Source: Saprospiraceae bacterium (GTDB lineage Bacteria > Bacteroidota > Bacteroidia > Chitinophagales > Saprospiraceae). Taken from it: a stretch of DNA of 64,000 nt. Shown here piece by piece: positions 43,153 to 51,521 of the stretch; position 1 is the stretch's first letter; each line of letters starts with the position of its first letter. Below the pieces are notes generated by a model. That model worked only from the letters and a program-made list of their open reading frames with translations, ran no database searches and was not told the origin of the DNA. The stretch lies in assembly GCA_016787415.1 (NCBI GenBank), contig JAEUUT010000101.1, positions 40,568 through 104,567 of the forward strand, written 5' to 3'. The position numbers and the translations under genes are program-made.

Positions 43153-44316
43153 ATGAAACTTGCTAAAAGAATTGGCGAAGGGGTATTTCATCAGGTGCAT
43201 AACAATTCACTGGTGTACAATACCTGCTGGGAAGACCCTCGTTGCGACCGCAACCTGCTCTCTATCAACCAACAAAGCAAAGTGGTAATGCTCACCAGTG
43301 CAGGTTGCAACGCCCTCGATTATTTGCTGGACCAGCCGCTGGAAGTGCATTGCGTAGATATGAATCCGCGCCAGAATGCCCTTCTGAATCTAAAACAAGC
43401 CTTGTTTGCCTCCGGGAATTATGCAGCCCTGTATTCTTTTTTCGGTACAGGCGCTCCGGCACATGCCCGCGTTTTGTTTCATGATGTAATTCTGCCGCAT
43501 TTACATGATCCATATGCCCGCCGTTTCTGGAAACAGCAACTTGGTTATTTTCAGGGAAAAGGCCTGCGCCCTTCATTTTACTGGCGTGGCAGCAGCGGCA
43601 CCGTTGCCTGGCTGGTGCGCAACTGGTTACACAGCCAGCCCGAGGCGCGCCGACTTGTATATCGGCTCCTGGAATCCAATTCTCTGGAAGCGCAAACCAG
43701 GCATTATGAACAATTGGAACCTCGTTTTTTGCATGTTTTTATCCGTTGGCTGTTGTCGCAGCATTTTGTTCAAAGTATGCTGGGCGTTCCCAAAAGCCAG
43801 CAAAAACTGGCGGCTGAACGATTCAGCGATGGGATGGCCGGATATATCAGGTCTTGCTTGCGACATGTTTTTACACAGATACCTGTTCAGGACAACTACT
43901 TCTGGCGTTTGTATTTCTATGGCAAATATTCACCCGACTGCTGTCCAAATTACTTGCGCGCAGAATTTTTTGAACCTATTCGGACACATATAGAACGGGT
44001 AAAAACGTACTCCAGTTCGCTGAACGATTTTTTGGAAAAACACCCGGAACAGTACACCCATTTTGTACTACTCGACCACCAGGACTGGCTGGCGGCACAC
44101 CAGCGCGACGCGTTGGAACAGGAGTGGCGGCTTATTCTGGAAAATGCAGCGCCCAAAGCCCGAATACTGCTCCGATCGGCATCTTTTGAACCCGATTTCC
44201 TGCCTGCATTTGTCCGCGAACGGGTGCGCTTTGACCTGGATGCGGCTTTGCGCGAACAACAACGTGACAGGGTAGGAACGTATGCAAGTACCTGGATCGG
44301 AGAAGTAATTACATAA
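43153..44316 (+). CDS. btaA: BtaA-like S-adenosylmethionine:diacylglycerol 3-amino-3-carboxypropyl transferase
   Basis: 387 residues of the DUF3419/BtaA family. Hallmarks: LVYNTCWEDPRCDRNLL near the N-terminus and VVMLTSAGCNALDYLLDQPLEVHCVDMNPRQNALLNLK, the SAM-binding core with NPRQ in place of NPAQ, and FFGTGAPAHAR. BtaA moves the aminocarboxypropyl group of SAM to diacylglycerol to give DGHS, the first step of betaine lipid (DGTS) synthesis. The methyltransferase gene 17 bases downstream fits BtaB. Membrane-associated cytosolic enzyme. Confidence 0.9.
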   Translation: MKLAKRIGEGVFHQVHNNSLVYNTCWEDPRCDRNLLSINQQSKVVMLTSAGCNALDYLLDQPLEVHCVDMNPRQNALLNLKQALFASGNYAALYSFFGTGAPAHARVLFHDVILPHLHDPYARRFWKQQLGYFQGKGLRPSFYWRGSSGTVAWLVRNWLHSQPEARRLVYRLLESNSLEAQTRHYEQLEPRFLHVFIRWLLSQHFVQSMLGVPKSQQKLAAERFSDGMAGYIRSCLRHVFTQIPVQDNYFWRLYFYGKYSPDCCPNYLRAEFFEPIRTHIERVKTYSSSLNDFLEKHPEQYTHFVLLDHQDWLAAHQRDALEQEWRLILENAAPKARILLRSASFEPDFLPAFVRERVRFDLDAALREQQRDRVGTYASTWIGEVIT

Positions 44317-44333
44317 TTTAACCCATCATACAC

Positions 44334-44984
44334 ATGCCAGTAAGTACGCTGCCGGAAGAAAAAAATAACCGGCAACACAGCAATATGCGCCAATACTATC
44401 GTTGGCAATCGCGCATTTATGACCTCACGCGATGGTTGTTTCTGTTTGGTAGAAAACGATTGCTAAACAGATTGTCTGTTCGCAATGACAAGGACACATT
44501 TCTGACGGAAATTGGATGTGGCACAGGCTATAATTTGCGTTATCTGGCGTCCAGATATACCCGTATCCAATTGCAGGGAATGGATGTATCGGCAGATATG
44601 TTGCGCCGAGCGACAACGGCCACAGCCTCGTATTCCCGCCGCGTTTACCTGTTGGAAAAAGCATACGGGAAACCCGAAATATTGAAACCAATACCGGACA
44701 TCATTTTATTCTCGTATGCGCTTACCATGTTCAACCCCGGCTGGGAAGAGGCTATTCGGCAGGCATGGGCCGATTTGCCAGCAGGTGGGCGCATCGCCGT
44801 GGTTGATTTTCATGACACACCACATCCTTCCTTCCGTTGGTGGATGGACAAAAATCATGTGCGTATGGAAGGGCATTTGTTGCCTTTGCTGGAAGAATTA
44901 TTTCAGGAAGAATACTGCGAAGTAAGGCCAGCCTATCTTGGCTGGTGGCAATACATGCTTTTCGTCGGGAAAAAGGTTATTTAA
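44334..44984 (+). CDS. btaB: BtaB-like SAM-dependent N-methyltransferase
   Basis: 216 residues. N-terminal RQYYRWQSRIYDLTRWLFLFGRKRLL is the BtaB/PmtA-like opening; motif I LTEIGCGTGYNLRYLA; later PDIILFSYALTMFNPGWEEAIRQAW and GGRIAVVDFHDTP. BtaB methylates the DGHS amino group three times to give DGTS. The gene directly follows btaA, as in Rhodobacter sphaeroides. The assignment as BtaB depends on this context. It ends 14 bases from the stop of the convergent GH3 gene, the one convergent junction in the window without a palindrome. Confidence 0.85.
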   Translation: MPVSTLPEEKNNRQHSNMRQYYRWQSRIYDLTRWLFLFGRKRLLNRLSVRNDKDTFLTEIGCGTGYNLRYLASRYTRIQLQGMDVSADMLRRATTATASYSRRVYLLEKAYGKPEILKPIPDIILFSYALTMFNPGWEEAIRQAWADLPAGGRIAVVDFHDTPHPSFRWWMDKNHVRMEGHLLPLLEELFQEEYCEVRPAYLGWWQYMLFVGKKVI

Positions 44985-44998
44985 CACCTCATCATTTT

Positions 44999-46543
44999 CT
45001 ACACGACTAAAGCAACGTTTTTCATAAACTGCTCAAAGTCATTCAGTTGTGCAGCCTTCAACACCCTCGGAATTTTAGCCTGCCCGTTCAGTTTGCCGCG
45101 TTGTTCGAGCCATTTCAGGAAAATTTCATTGGACAGCAGGCGCACCCGCACTTCCTGCAAGGCATATTTGCGTTCGATCGCGTAATCGTCGTTTAATATA
45201 CAAAGTTCCTGATCGACGGCCTGTGCAAATGCCTCAGACGTAACACTTTTGTTTTCAACAGACACATACCACTGGTGCGCCCATTTGCTGCCAAGCGATA
45301 CCCCCGCTACTGTAAATTCGCGTACACCGGCCGACAAGCGCGCATCGGCACGGCGCACAGCCTCGTTCAGGTTGTCGATAGACAGGTGTTCGCCGCACAC
45401 ACTCAGGTATTGTTTGGTGCGGCCGGTGAGTTGTACCTGGCAACGTTCGGTATCCGTAAAACGCAGGGTGTCGCCGAGCAGGTATCGCCAGGCGCCAGCG
45501 CTGGTACTGATGAGCAGGGCATAATTTTCATGGGGCTGCACCTGGTCGAGGGTAAGTGTAACCGGCTGGGTGCTGCGCAGGTCGCCATTTTCATCAAAAT
45601 TTTCGGCGTTGAATGGCACAAACTCATAAAAAACACCACAGTCCGTCAGCAATTGCATGGTGTTTTTCCCGGGCTGGTTCTGGCAGGCAAAAAAGCCCTC
45701 CGACGCCATATAGGAATTGATGTATTGTACCGGCCTACCCAGTAATTGCTCAAAATTGGCCTGATAGGGCTCGAAAAACACGCCGCCGTGCACAAATACA
45801 GAGAAATCAGGCCATATCTCGTGGATATTCTGCAAACGGTGTTTTTCCAGAATGCGCTCCAGAATCAGTTGTAGCCACATGGGGTTGCTCACCGCAAATC
45901 CAATATCCCAGCCGGGCGCTTCCGTTGCGATGCGCTCGATGCGCTCGCTCCATTCCGGCAGGTCGGTAATCAGGCGGCCCGGGCGATAGTATGGTTCGAG
46001 CCACAAAGGGCGATTCAAGCCCAAAATACCGCTCAAATCACCCGTCCAGTGTTGTCCTTCCCGCACAGGGCGTGTACACGAACCCACCATGAGCATTTGT
46101 TTGGTGTACTGCCGATCAGGAATGCCAAAGCGGCGCATGTTGAAAAACAGCCGCCGCGAGCCGCGTTTCATACCGCGTATCATATCTTCCGTCAGCGGCA
46201 GGTATTTGGTAGATGACTGGCTCGTGCCGCTCGACAAGGCGAAATAAGGTACCTGCCCCGGCCAGCAGATGTCGGGCATATCGTGCTGATGCGCCTGCGA
46301 CCACCAACGGTCGTACATACCCTGATAGTCCGTAGCCGGTGCCTGCCTGCGAAAAGCCGTGTACATATCCGGCGCATACAGGGCCTCCTGAAAACCGTAA
46401 AAACGCCCGTAGGCGGTGTTGCGGGCTTTGTTCAGCAGGCGGAAAAGTTGGACGTGTTGTTGTTCGACCGGGCTGAGGCGTTTTCGCTCGGCAATGGCGC
46501 CTAAACGTGTGCCCTGGCGAATCAGGCTTCCGATAATGGACAT
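44999..46543 (-). CDS. GH3-family adenylate-forming enzyme
   Basis: 514 residues from ATG at 46543. Hallmarks of the GH3/jasmonate-amido-synthetase-like family: FALSSGTSQSSTKYLPLTEDM (ATP-binding SSGTS), FFACQNQPGKNTMQLLTDCGVFYEFVPF, YALLISTSAGAWRYLLGDTLRFTD, and QYLSVCGEHLSIDNL. In plants GH3 enzymes join amino acids to hormones via acyl-AMP; bacterial members have unknown acyl and amine substrates. Located next to btaAB, so a lipid link is possible. Cytoplasmic. Confidence 0.9.
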   Translation of the reverse strand: MSIIGSLIRQGTRLGAIAERKRLSPVEQQHVQLFRLLNKARNTAYGRFYGFQEALYAPDMYTAFRRQAPATDYQGMYDRWWSQAHQHDMPDICWPGQVPYFALSSGTSQSSTKYLPLTEDMIRGMKRGSRRLFFNMRRFGIPDRQYTKQMLMVGSCTRPVREGQHWTGDLSGILGLNRPLWLEPYYRPGRLITDLPEWSERIERIATEAPGWDIGFAVSNPMWLQLILERILEKHRLQNIHEIWPDFSVFVHGGVFFEPYQANFEQLLGRPVQYINSYMASEGFFACQNQPGKNTMQLLTDCGVFYEFVPFNAENFDENGDLRSTQPVTLTLDQVQPHENYALLISTSAGAWRYLLGDTLRFTDTERCQVQLTGRTKQYLSVCGEHLSIDNLNEAVRRADARLSAGVREFTVAGVSLGSKWAHQWYVSVENKSVTSEAFAQAVDQELCILNDDYAIERKYALQEVRVRLLSNEIFLKWLEQRGKLNGQAKIPRVLKAAQLNDFEQFMKNVALVV

Positions 46544-46663
46544 AGGTGCTGTATTTTTGGCTACATGGCTGAAAACACAAATGTCAAACGGCCGCCGTCG
46601 AAGCATGGAAAGTGTGCGTTAAAGATGGGTGAAGTTTTGGTAAAGAAAAGCGTAAAAGACTCT

Positions 46664-46697
46664 ACCCTTTGCCTCTTGCCCCTTGCCTCTTACCTAT
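46664..46697. repeat. Class 9 one-armed repeat (CTTGCCT 7-mers)
   Basis: Four or five tandem CTTGCCT/CTTGCCC units. The stop codon (46690-46692) of the WYL gene lies inside it. No inverse arm. Confidence 0.75.
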
Positions 46698-47697
46698 ACA
46701 ACCCCGCCGCCTCTTCCAGTGCTGCGCTAATTTTTTTTGCCAGAATCCGCGGACTCAGCACCTTCACTTGTGGTCCGAAGCCGAGAATTTCCCGTTCGAG
46801 TTCAAAGTTCAGGATCACCTCGATTTGTACTATGATATTCAGGTCGGATTCCTTCAGCACGGTTTGGGAGGCATGGAGGGGTTTGGTGAGCAAATAAGGG
46901 AACGTAGCGCGGCGAACGCCAAGTACCACCTTCACTGGTTTGTCTTTTTCGGATTTTGTAACGCCGAGCACATCGTCGAAATAATGGTCAAAATCGACTT
47001 CCTTGTATGCGTAGTACGGTTCTTTCAGCAGTTCTTCCAGCCCTTCGATGCGGTCGAGTGCCAGGGTAACCAGGTGTCGCTGGGCTTTGTTGCGACAAAT
47101 GAGAAACCAGCGATTGCGGTATTCTTTTAGCAAATAAGGATAATAAATGCCCTGTTTGGTGTTTCTGGCGCGGAAAGAGCGGTAATCGAGCAGCACCGCT
47201 CGGCGGGCAGCGATGGCCTTGTACAAAGGGTCGATCCAGTTTAAGCCTTTTAACAAGGGGTTGGACTCGAACTGGATGATGTCGGGCCCATGCGTGCGGT
47301 TGCGCTGGAGTTCGTTTTCCAGTTTGGCGATCATCTCGCTCATTTCCCCGAAGTGATTGAATCCGTTGAGGTGTTTGAGAATACCCACTACCTCATTCAT
47401 TTTTTGCAAGTCGGCCGAGGTCAGTTTGGACTGCGTAATGCTGAAGGTCGGGTCTTCGTACGTATAATATTTCCGATCCTGCACTACAATCGGAGCGCCG
47501 TACAACTTGTCGCTGCGCATGGTTTGCAGGTCGAGTTGAATGGTGCGTTTGCTCACGCCATCGCGGATGCCCTCGTACTCGTACAGGGCTTCGGACACCT
47601 TGTCGATCAGGTTTTCGAGCGTCCAGCGTCGCCCGCGGTTGCGCAGGCATTCGTCGATGGTCTTGTAGCGGATGAGGGCGAGTTTATTTAAAGCCAT
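46690..47697 (-). CDS. WYL-domain transcriptional regulator
   Basis: 335 residues from ATG at 47697 (MALNKLALIRYKTIDECLRNRG). Winged-helix N-terminus about 1-75 (WTLENLIDKVSEALYEYEG...SKRTIQLDLQTMR), WYL domain about 150-230 (LDYRSF...YPYLLKEYRNRWFLICRN), and WCX C-terminal part. WYL proteins sense nucleic-acid ligands in several defence and DNA/RNA-repair systems. Divergent from rtcB with about 295 bases between them that hold no gene; a control of rtcB is likely. The upstream frame to 47823 is AT-rich and was rejected. Confidence 0.93.
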   Translation of the reverse strand: MALNKLALIRYKTIDECLRNRGRRWTLENLIDKVSEALYEYEGIRDGVSKRTIQLDLQTMRSDKLYGAPIVVQDRKYYTYEDPTFSITQSKLTSADLQKMNEVVGILKHLNGFNHFGEMSEMIAKLENELQRNRTHGPDIIQFESNPLLKGLNWIDPLYKAIAARRAVLLDYRSFRARNTKQGIYYPYLLKEYRNRWFLICRNKAQRHLVTLALDRIEGLEELLKEPYYAYKEVDFDHYFDDVLGVTKSEKDKPVKVVLGVRRATFPYLLTKPLHASQTVLKESDLNIIVQIEVILNFELEREILGFGPQVKVLSPRILAKKISAALEEAAGLYR

Positions 47698-47991
47698 GGC
47701 AATGTTGCGGCAATGTTGGAGGAACTTAAGACCGTATTGGGCAGTTAGGCAAATGCAAATCGGGTTTTTCAGGTTTGTTTGAAACGGCACAAAAATATTT
47801 ATCTGCGCAATCAAATTGCGCAATAAGAACAGCAGTGTTTTTCATCAAAAATAATTTCAAAAAATAAACATTGAAAATCAATTACTTGCAACAGATTTTG
47901 AAGAAATTTTTTCAGAAATTTTTACTACGCAAATCTATTGCGCAGCACCATATTCATCTTTGCTTTGTCAAAAAGAAAGAACAACAATAAT

Positions 47992-49434
47992 ATGAAACGC
48001 AACACCCATACACCTGCCACCATTACTGGAAAAGACCTGCTTACGCTGGGCTTCACCGAAGGAAAAACCATCGGGCTGGCCCTCGAAACAGCGACAGTAC
48101 TTCTGGCTGGTGAAACCAAACAACGCACCCTGAGCACCCTCAAACGCGTTCGTAAAAAACCTGAGTCCTACCTCGACGACGCGGTGCTGGCGCCCCTGGC
48201 CACTGCCCTCATCGAAGCAGCGCAGGCACGGGTTGATACGACCATTACTTTGAAAGAAACCACGGACGCGTACGCCGTCTTCGGAAAAGAGCACATTGAA
48301 GAAGGCGCCCTTTCGCAAATGAATATTGCTATGACACTTCCGGTGACGATCGCCGGGGCCCTGATGCCGGATGCGCATCAGGGCTATGGCCTCCCGATCG
48401 GCGGGGTGCTGGCTACCAAAAATGCTGTCATCCCGTATGGCGTGGGCGTCGACATCGGCTGTCGTATGGCACTTTCCATATTCGATATTCCGGAAAAACA
48501 CTTCTTCGACCACCATTCGATGTACAAACGCGAACTGATTGCCCACACAGCATTCGGCGCCGGAAATGGCTTCCGCGGCAAGGATCGCGCATACCACCAG
48601 GTGCTTGATCGCAAGGAATTCGATATGAATGGACTGCTGCGCGGACTGAAAGACAAGGCGTTCACCCAATTGGGCTCCTCCGGCGGCGGCAACCACTTCG
48701 TGGAGTGGGGTATCATCGATTTTGAAGAAAAAGACGAGGTGCTGGGCGTGGAAAAAGGCCGTTACCTGGCACTGCTGACGCATTCGGGGTCGCGCGGACT
48801 GGGGGCTACCCTCGCCGGGCATTACACCCGCATTGCCAAAGAACTGTGCAAACTGCCGCAACATGCCGCCAACCTGGCCTACCTCGACCTTGATAGCGAA
48901 GCCGGACAGGAATACTGGCTGGCGATGAACCTGGCAGGCGATTATGCTTCGGCTTGCCACGAAGTGATCCATCGCCGACTGACCAAGGCCATCGGCGCGA
49001 ATGTACTGGCCCGCGTGGAAAACCACCACAATTTTGCCTGGAAGGAAACCCTGAACGGCGAAGAAGTGATCGTTCACCGCAAAGGCGCTACACCAGCCGG
49101 AAAAGGCGTCATGGGCATCATACCAGGCTCCATGACCGCGCCAGGGTTTCTGGTGCGCGGAAAAGGGGAAGTTTCTGCCATCCATTCCGCTTCGCATGGC
49201 GCCGGCCGTCAGATGAGCCGTACCCAGGCCATCAAAAATGTGTCGAAAGCCGAACTGCGCGCCCTCCTGCAGGATATGGGCGTGTCTCTCATCGGCGGCG
49301 GACTCGATGAGGCCCCGATGGCTTACAAGAACATCCACCAGGTCATGGCTTCCCAGCAGGAACTGGTAGACGTCGTCGCCCGTTTTACCCCGAAAATGGT
49401 AAGAATGGCGGATGATGGGAGTAGAGAAGATTAA
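47992..49434 (+). CDS. rtcB: RNA-splicing ligase RtcB
   Basis: 480 residues from the ATG at 47992. RtcB signatures: MPDAHQGYGLPIGGVLAT, PYGVGVDIGCRMAL (metal-binding Cys), LGSSGGGNHFVEWG, LLTHSGSRGLG, VENHHNFAW and the nucleotidyl-His motif HSASHGAGRQMSR. RtcB joins 2',3'-cyclic phosphate (or 3'-phosphate) and 5'-OH RNA ends with GTP and Mn2+; in bacteria it repairs broken tRNA and rRNA. Archease and RtcA are not present here. Downstream lie palindrome Y, the tRNA-mimic RNA and the SPFH gene. Confidence 0.97.
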   Translation: MKRNTHTPATITGKDLLTLGFTEGKTIGLALETATVLLAGETKQRTLSTLKRVRKKPESYLDDAVLAPLATALIEAAQARVDTTITLKETTDAYAVFGKEHIEEGALSQMNIAMTLPVTIAGALMPDAHQGYGLPIGGVLATKNAVIPYGVGVDIGCRMALSIFDIPEKHFFDHHSMYKRELIAHTAFGAGNGFRGKDRAYHQVLDRKEFDMNGLLRGLKDKAFTQLGSSGGGNHFVEWGIIDFEEKDEVLGVEKGRYLALLTHSGSRGLGATLAGHYTRIAKELCKLPQHAANLAYLDLDSEAGQEYWLAMNLAGDYASACHEVIHRRLTKAIGANVLARVENHHNFAWKETLNGEEVIVHRKGATPAGKGVMGIIPGSMTAPGFLVRGKGEVSAIHSASHGAGRQMSRTQAIKNVSKAELRALLQDMGVSLIGGGLDEAPMAYKNIHQVMASQQELVDVVARFTPKMVRMADDGSRED

Positions 49435-49435
49435 A

Positions 49436-49637
49436 AGAGGTGTTTGAATCAGGATTTTTGGGATTCATAGGATTAGAAGGATTCCCGATGGGATGTCAAA
49501 ATTTAAAAAATTCACTTAATTCCATGTGTTCGCAGTTGTTTTCAAGCAGATTTTATTCAATTTTTTAAATTTTGACATCCCATCGGGAATCCTTCTAATC
49601 CTATGAATCCCAAAAATCCTGATTCAAACCTCACCTC
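49436..49637. repeat. Class 2 palindrome Y
   Basis: Arms 49441-49511 and 49560-49629, near perfect; the copy-specific GGGATTCATAGG is in both arms. It begins 2 bases after the rtcB stop and separates rtcB from the RNA element. The loop (49512-49559) is AT-rich. Confidence 0.95.
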
Positions 49638-49684
49638 TAAAAAAATATGCTCCGACCCCTCCCTCCCCTAGTCGGGCGCATCTC

Positions 49685-49889
49685 CACGCGCCGTTGTGTG
49701 GGCCGCGTGCGGTACCATATACAGGAAGCAGGCAGTAGGTGTCATATATAGTGTGTGTCGCGGGTTCGAGTCCCGCCATCCCTCGTGGATGTAGCTAAGT
49801 GGTATAGCAACACTTGTGATTGCAGGTTCGAATCCTGCCCGATGTGTAATCGGTAGCATAACTGGTTAATGCACTGGACTTTTAATCCA
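49685..49889 (+). ncRNA. Tandem permuted tRNA-mimic (YrlA-like) RNA element
   Basis: Two modules in the order T-arm, 3' acceptor strand, cap, 5' acceptor strand, UA, D-arm. Module A: T-arm GCGGG-TTCGAGT-CCCGC (49760-49776), CATCC (49777-49781), cap CTCGT, GGATG (49787-49791), TA, D-arm GCT...AGC (49794-49808) with GG in the loop. Module B: GCAGG-TTCGAAT-CCTGC (49822-49838), CCGAT, cap GTGTA, ATCGG (49849-49853), TA, D-arm GCAT...ATGC (49856-49872). A hairpin TGGA-CTTTTAA-TCCA (49875-49889) looks like a UUU anticodon arm. A CACGCG/CGCGTG stem is at 49685-49708. Bacterial YrlA Y RNAs have a comparable tRNA-like, end-capped fold and are often near rtcB. No standard tRNA can be built. Confidence 0.8.
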
Positions 49890-49905
49890 CTCACCTTGAA
49901 AAGAA

Positions 49906-50167
49906 GGGCAACTTGTAAAAATAGCCCGCGAACGCGTCGGTTGTACCCCGCTGCACAGCAGCAGTTGGCGAATACCTAGCAGGTTTCGACAGCCACCGAC
50001 ACAGCATGTACACCAAAGGGGAAGCCCCGGCTGGAACCTCGCCGAAACAGGCAATTGCCTGCACCGGTACGGCCCTCGCTATGCTTTCTCGCCAGGATAC
50101 CAGCCCTGTCGGACGCCCGGAAAACCTCCGTTTTCTGCCAACGGGTGCAATGCGGCGCGTTCTTTTT
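49906..50167 (+). ncRNA. Structured RNA domain downstream of the tRNA mimics
   Basis: A GC-rich, gene-free stretch. GAACGCG (49930-49936) and CGCGTTC (50156-50162) can close the domain and are followed by TTTTT. Inside, GTCGGT (49936-49941) pairs ACCGAC (49995-50000), GGCTGG (50029-50034) pairs CCAGCC (50100-50105), and local hairpins are GGGC...GCCC (49906-49926), GGGG-AAG-CCCC (50018-50028) and CAGGCAATTGCCTG (50048-50061). No open frame has codon use like the neighbours. Probably the 3' part of the same transcript or a leader of the SPFH gene. Confidence 0.55.
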
Positions 50168-50229
50168 GGATGAAATTTTTCTTTATTTAATATTGATAAT
50201 CAAAAGGTTATCTCAAATTTTTCAACAAC

Positions 50230-51327
50230 ATGAAATACATTACCGTCCCTGTCAATCAGGTAGCGCTGGTTTTCAAACAACAACAACAACTGGCAGAAGT
50301 ACTTACCGCCGGCAGTTATTGGGTAGGCTTCGGCAAAACGGTCGAATTGTACGACATGTCTTCGCCTTTTTTGCCCGGGCAGGAACTGAACGTGTTGCTG
50401 CAACATGCCGACCTGGCAGCCCTGCTCGACGTGGTGGAACTGAGCGACAATGAAATTGCCCTGCTCTACCGCGACGGTAATTTCCGGCAAGTGCTCAGCG
50501 CGGGAAAGTTTGCGTTCTGGAAAGGCGCCACCGTGTACAGCGTGGCGAAAGCCGACCTGCGCAGCCTGTACATCGACGCGCAAATCGATAAAAACCTGCT
50601 CGAAAAAGGTGCGCTCAACCCTTACGTGCGCATGTTTCGCATCGAAGCATTTGAACAGGGCATCCTGTTCGTCAATGGTGAAATGGTGCGAAAACTGTCC
50701 ACTGGAACGCACTACTTCTGGAAAAACGCCGACATCGTGACGGTGGTAAAAACCGATCTCCGGCAGATCACCGTCGACCTGCTTGGCCAGGAAGTGCTCA
50801 CGAAAGACAAAGCGCAGTTGCGCATCAACATCACTGTACAATACCGCGTGGCAGACATCGTGAAAGCGCTGGTCGATAACAAGGACTTCGAGCGCCAGTT
50901 CTACACACAAATGCAGATGGCCTTGCGTGAAATCGTGGGAAAACAAACCTTCGACGAACTCATGGACAATAAAGATCGCATTGCCGAACAGGCGCTTGCA
51001 GGCGCTACCGAAAAAGCGCAGCAACTGGGCGTCGAACTCATCGGATTCGGGGTGAAAGACATCATACTGCCCGGCGATATCCGTGAAATCATGAACCAGG
51101 TGCTGATTGCCGAAAAACGTGCGCAGGCCAACGTCATCACCCGGCGTGAGGAAACGGCATCGACCCGCAGCCTGATGAACACCGCCAAACTGATGGAGGA
51201 AAACGCCATGTTGTTCAAACTCAAAGAGATGGAATACGTGGAAAAAATCGCCGAAAAGATCAACTCCATCACTGTTTCCGGCGGCAGCCAGGTGGTCGAC
51301 CAACTGAAACAGTTATTTGTGAAATGA
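50230..51327 (+). CDS. SPFH/Band-7 (slipin) protein
   Basis: 365 residues. SPFH domain with NITVQYRVADIVKALVDNKDFERQFYTQMQMALREIVGKQTFDELMDNKDRI, then a helical coiled region with AEKRAQANVITRREETASTRSLMNTAKLMEENAMLFKLKEMEYVEKIAEKI and a small C-terminal helix. No N-terminal membrane helix is seen, unlike most slipins, so it may be peripheral; about 160 residues precede the SPFH core and contain a repeated beta motif (RDGNFRQVLSAGKFAFWKG and VNGEMVRKLSTGTHYFWKN). Adjacent to the RNA element and rtcB on the same strand. Its role with RtcB is inferred from context. Confidence 0.9.
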   Translation: MKYITVPVNQVALVFKQQQQLAEVLTAGSYWVGFGKTVELYDMSSPFLPGQELNVLLQHADLAALLDVVELSDNEIALLYRDGNFRQVLSAGKFAFWKGATVYSVAKADLRSLYIDAQIDKNLLEKGALNPYVRMFRIEAFEQGILFVNGEMVRKLSTGTHYFWKNADIVTVVKTDLRQITVDLLGQEVLTKDKAQLRINITVQYRVADIVKALVDNKDFERQFYTQMQMALREIVGKQTFDELMDNKDRIAEQALAGATEKAQQLGVELIGFGVKDIILPGDIREIMNQVLIAEKRAQANVITRREETASTRSLMNTAKLMEENAMLFKLKEMEYVEKIAEKINSITVSGGSQVVDQLKQLFVK

Positions 51328-51357
51328 GGAAGTATGGAAAGAATGCCAAAACACCCG

Positions 51358-51389
51358 GGGATTTGTCGCACAGGCGGCAAATCCCTTTT
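51358..51389 (+). terminator. Intrinsic terminator after the SPFH gene
   Basis: GGGATTTGTCGC pairs with GCGGCAAATCCC (one wobble) around ACAG, followed by TTTT. Marks the end of the rtcB-RNA-SPFH unit. Confidence 0.9.
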
Positions 51390-51521
51390 CATTTCACAAT
51401 GAGTTCCAAATGATGCCTTACAACTTTCAAACGCCATGTTACGCCTTGTTTAGCACTCGTATATAGTTCGCTTTCGGCGCAAAAATTAAAATCGCGCATC
51501 AAAAAGGAAGGCATCTGAACC

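Noticed and set aside
49760..49838. Two ordinary tRNA genes
   Set aside because: No 7-bp acceptor pair can be made around either T-arm in normal order, the anticodon arm between modules is missing and there is no CCA. The permuted reading pairs perfectly in both modules.
49668..50453. Short open frames over the RNA element and SPFH start
   Set aside because: They overlap the tRNA-mimic structures or are antisense or out of frame with SPFH, with no recognisable protein.
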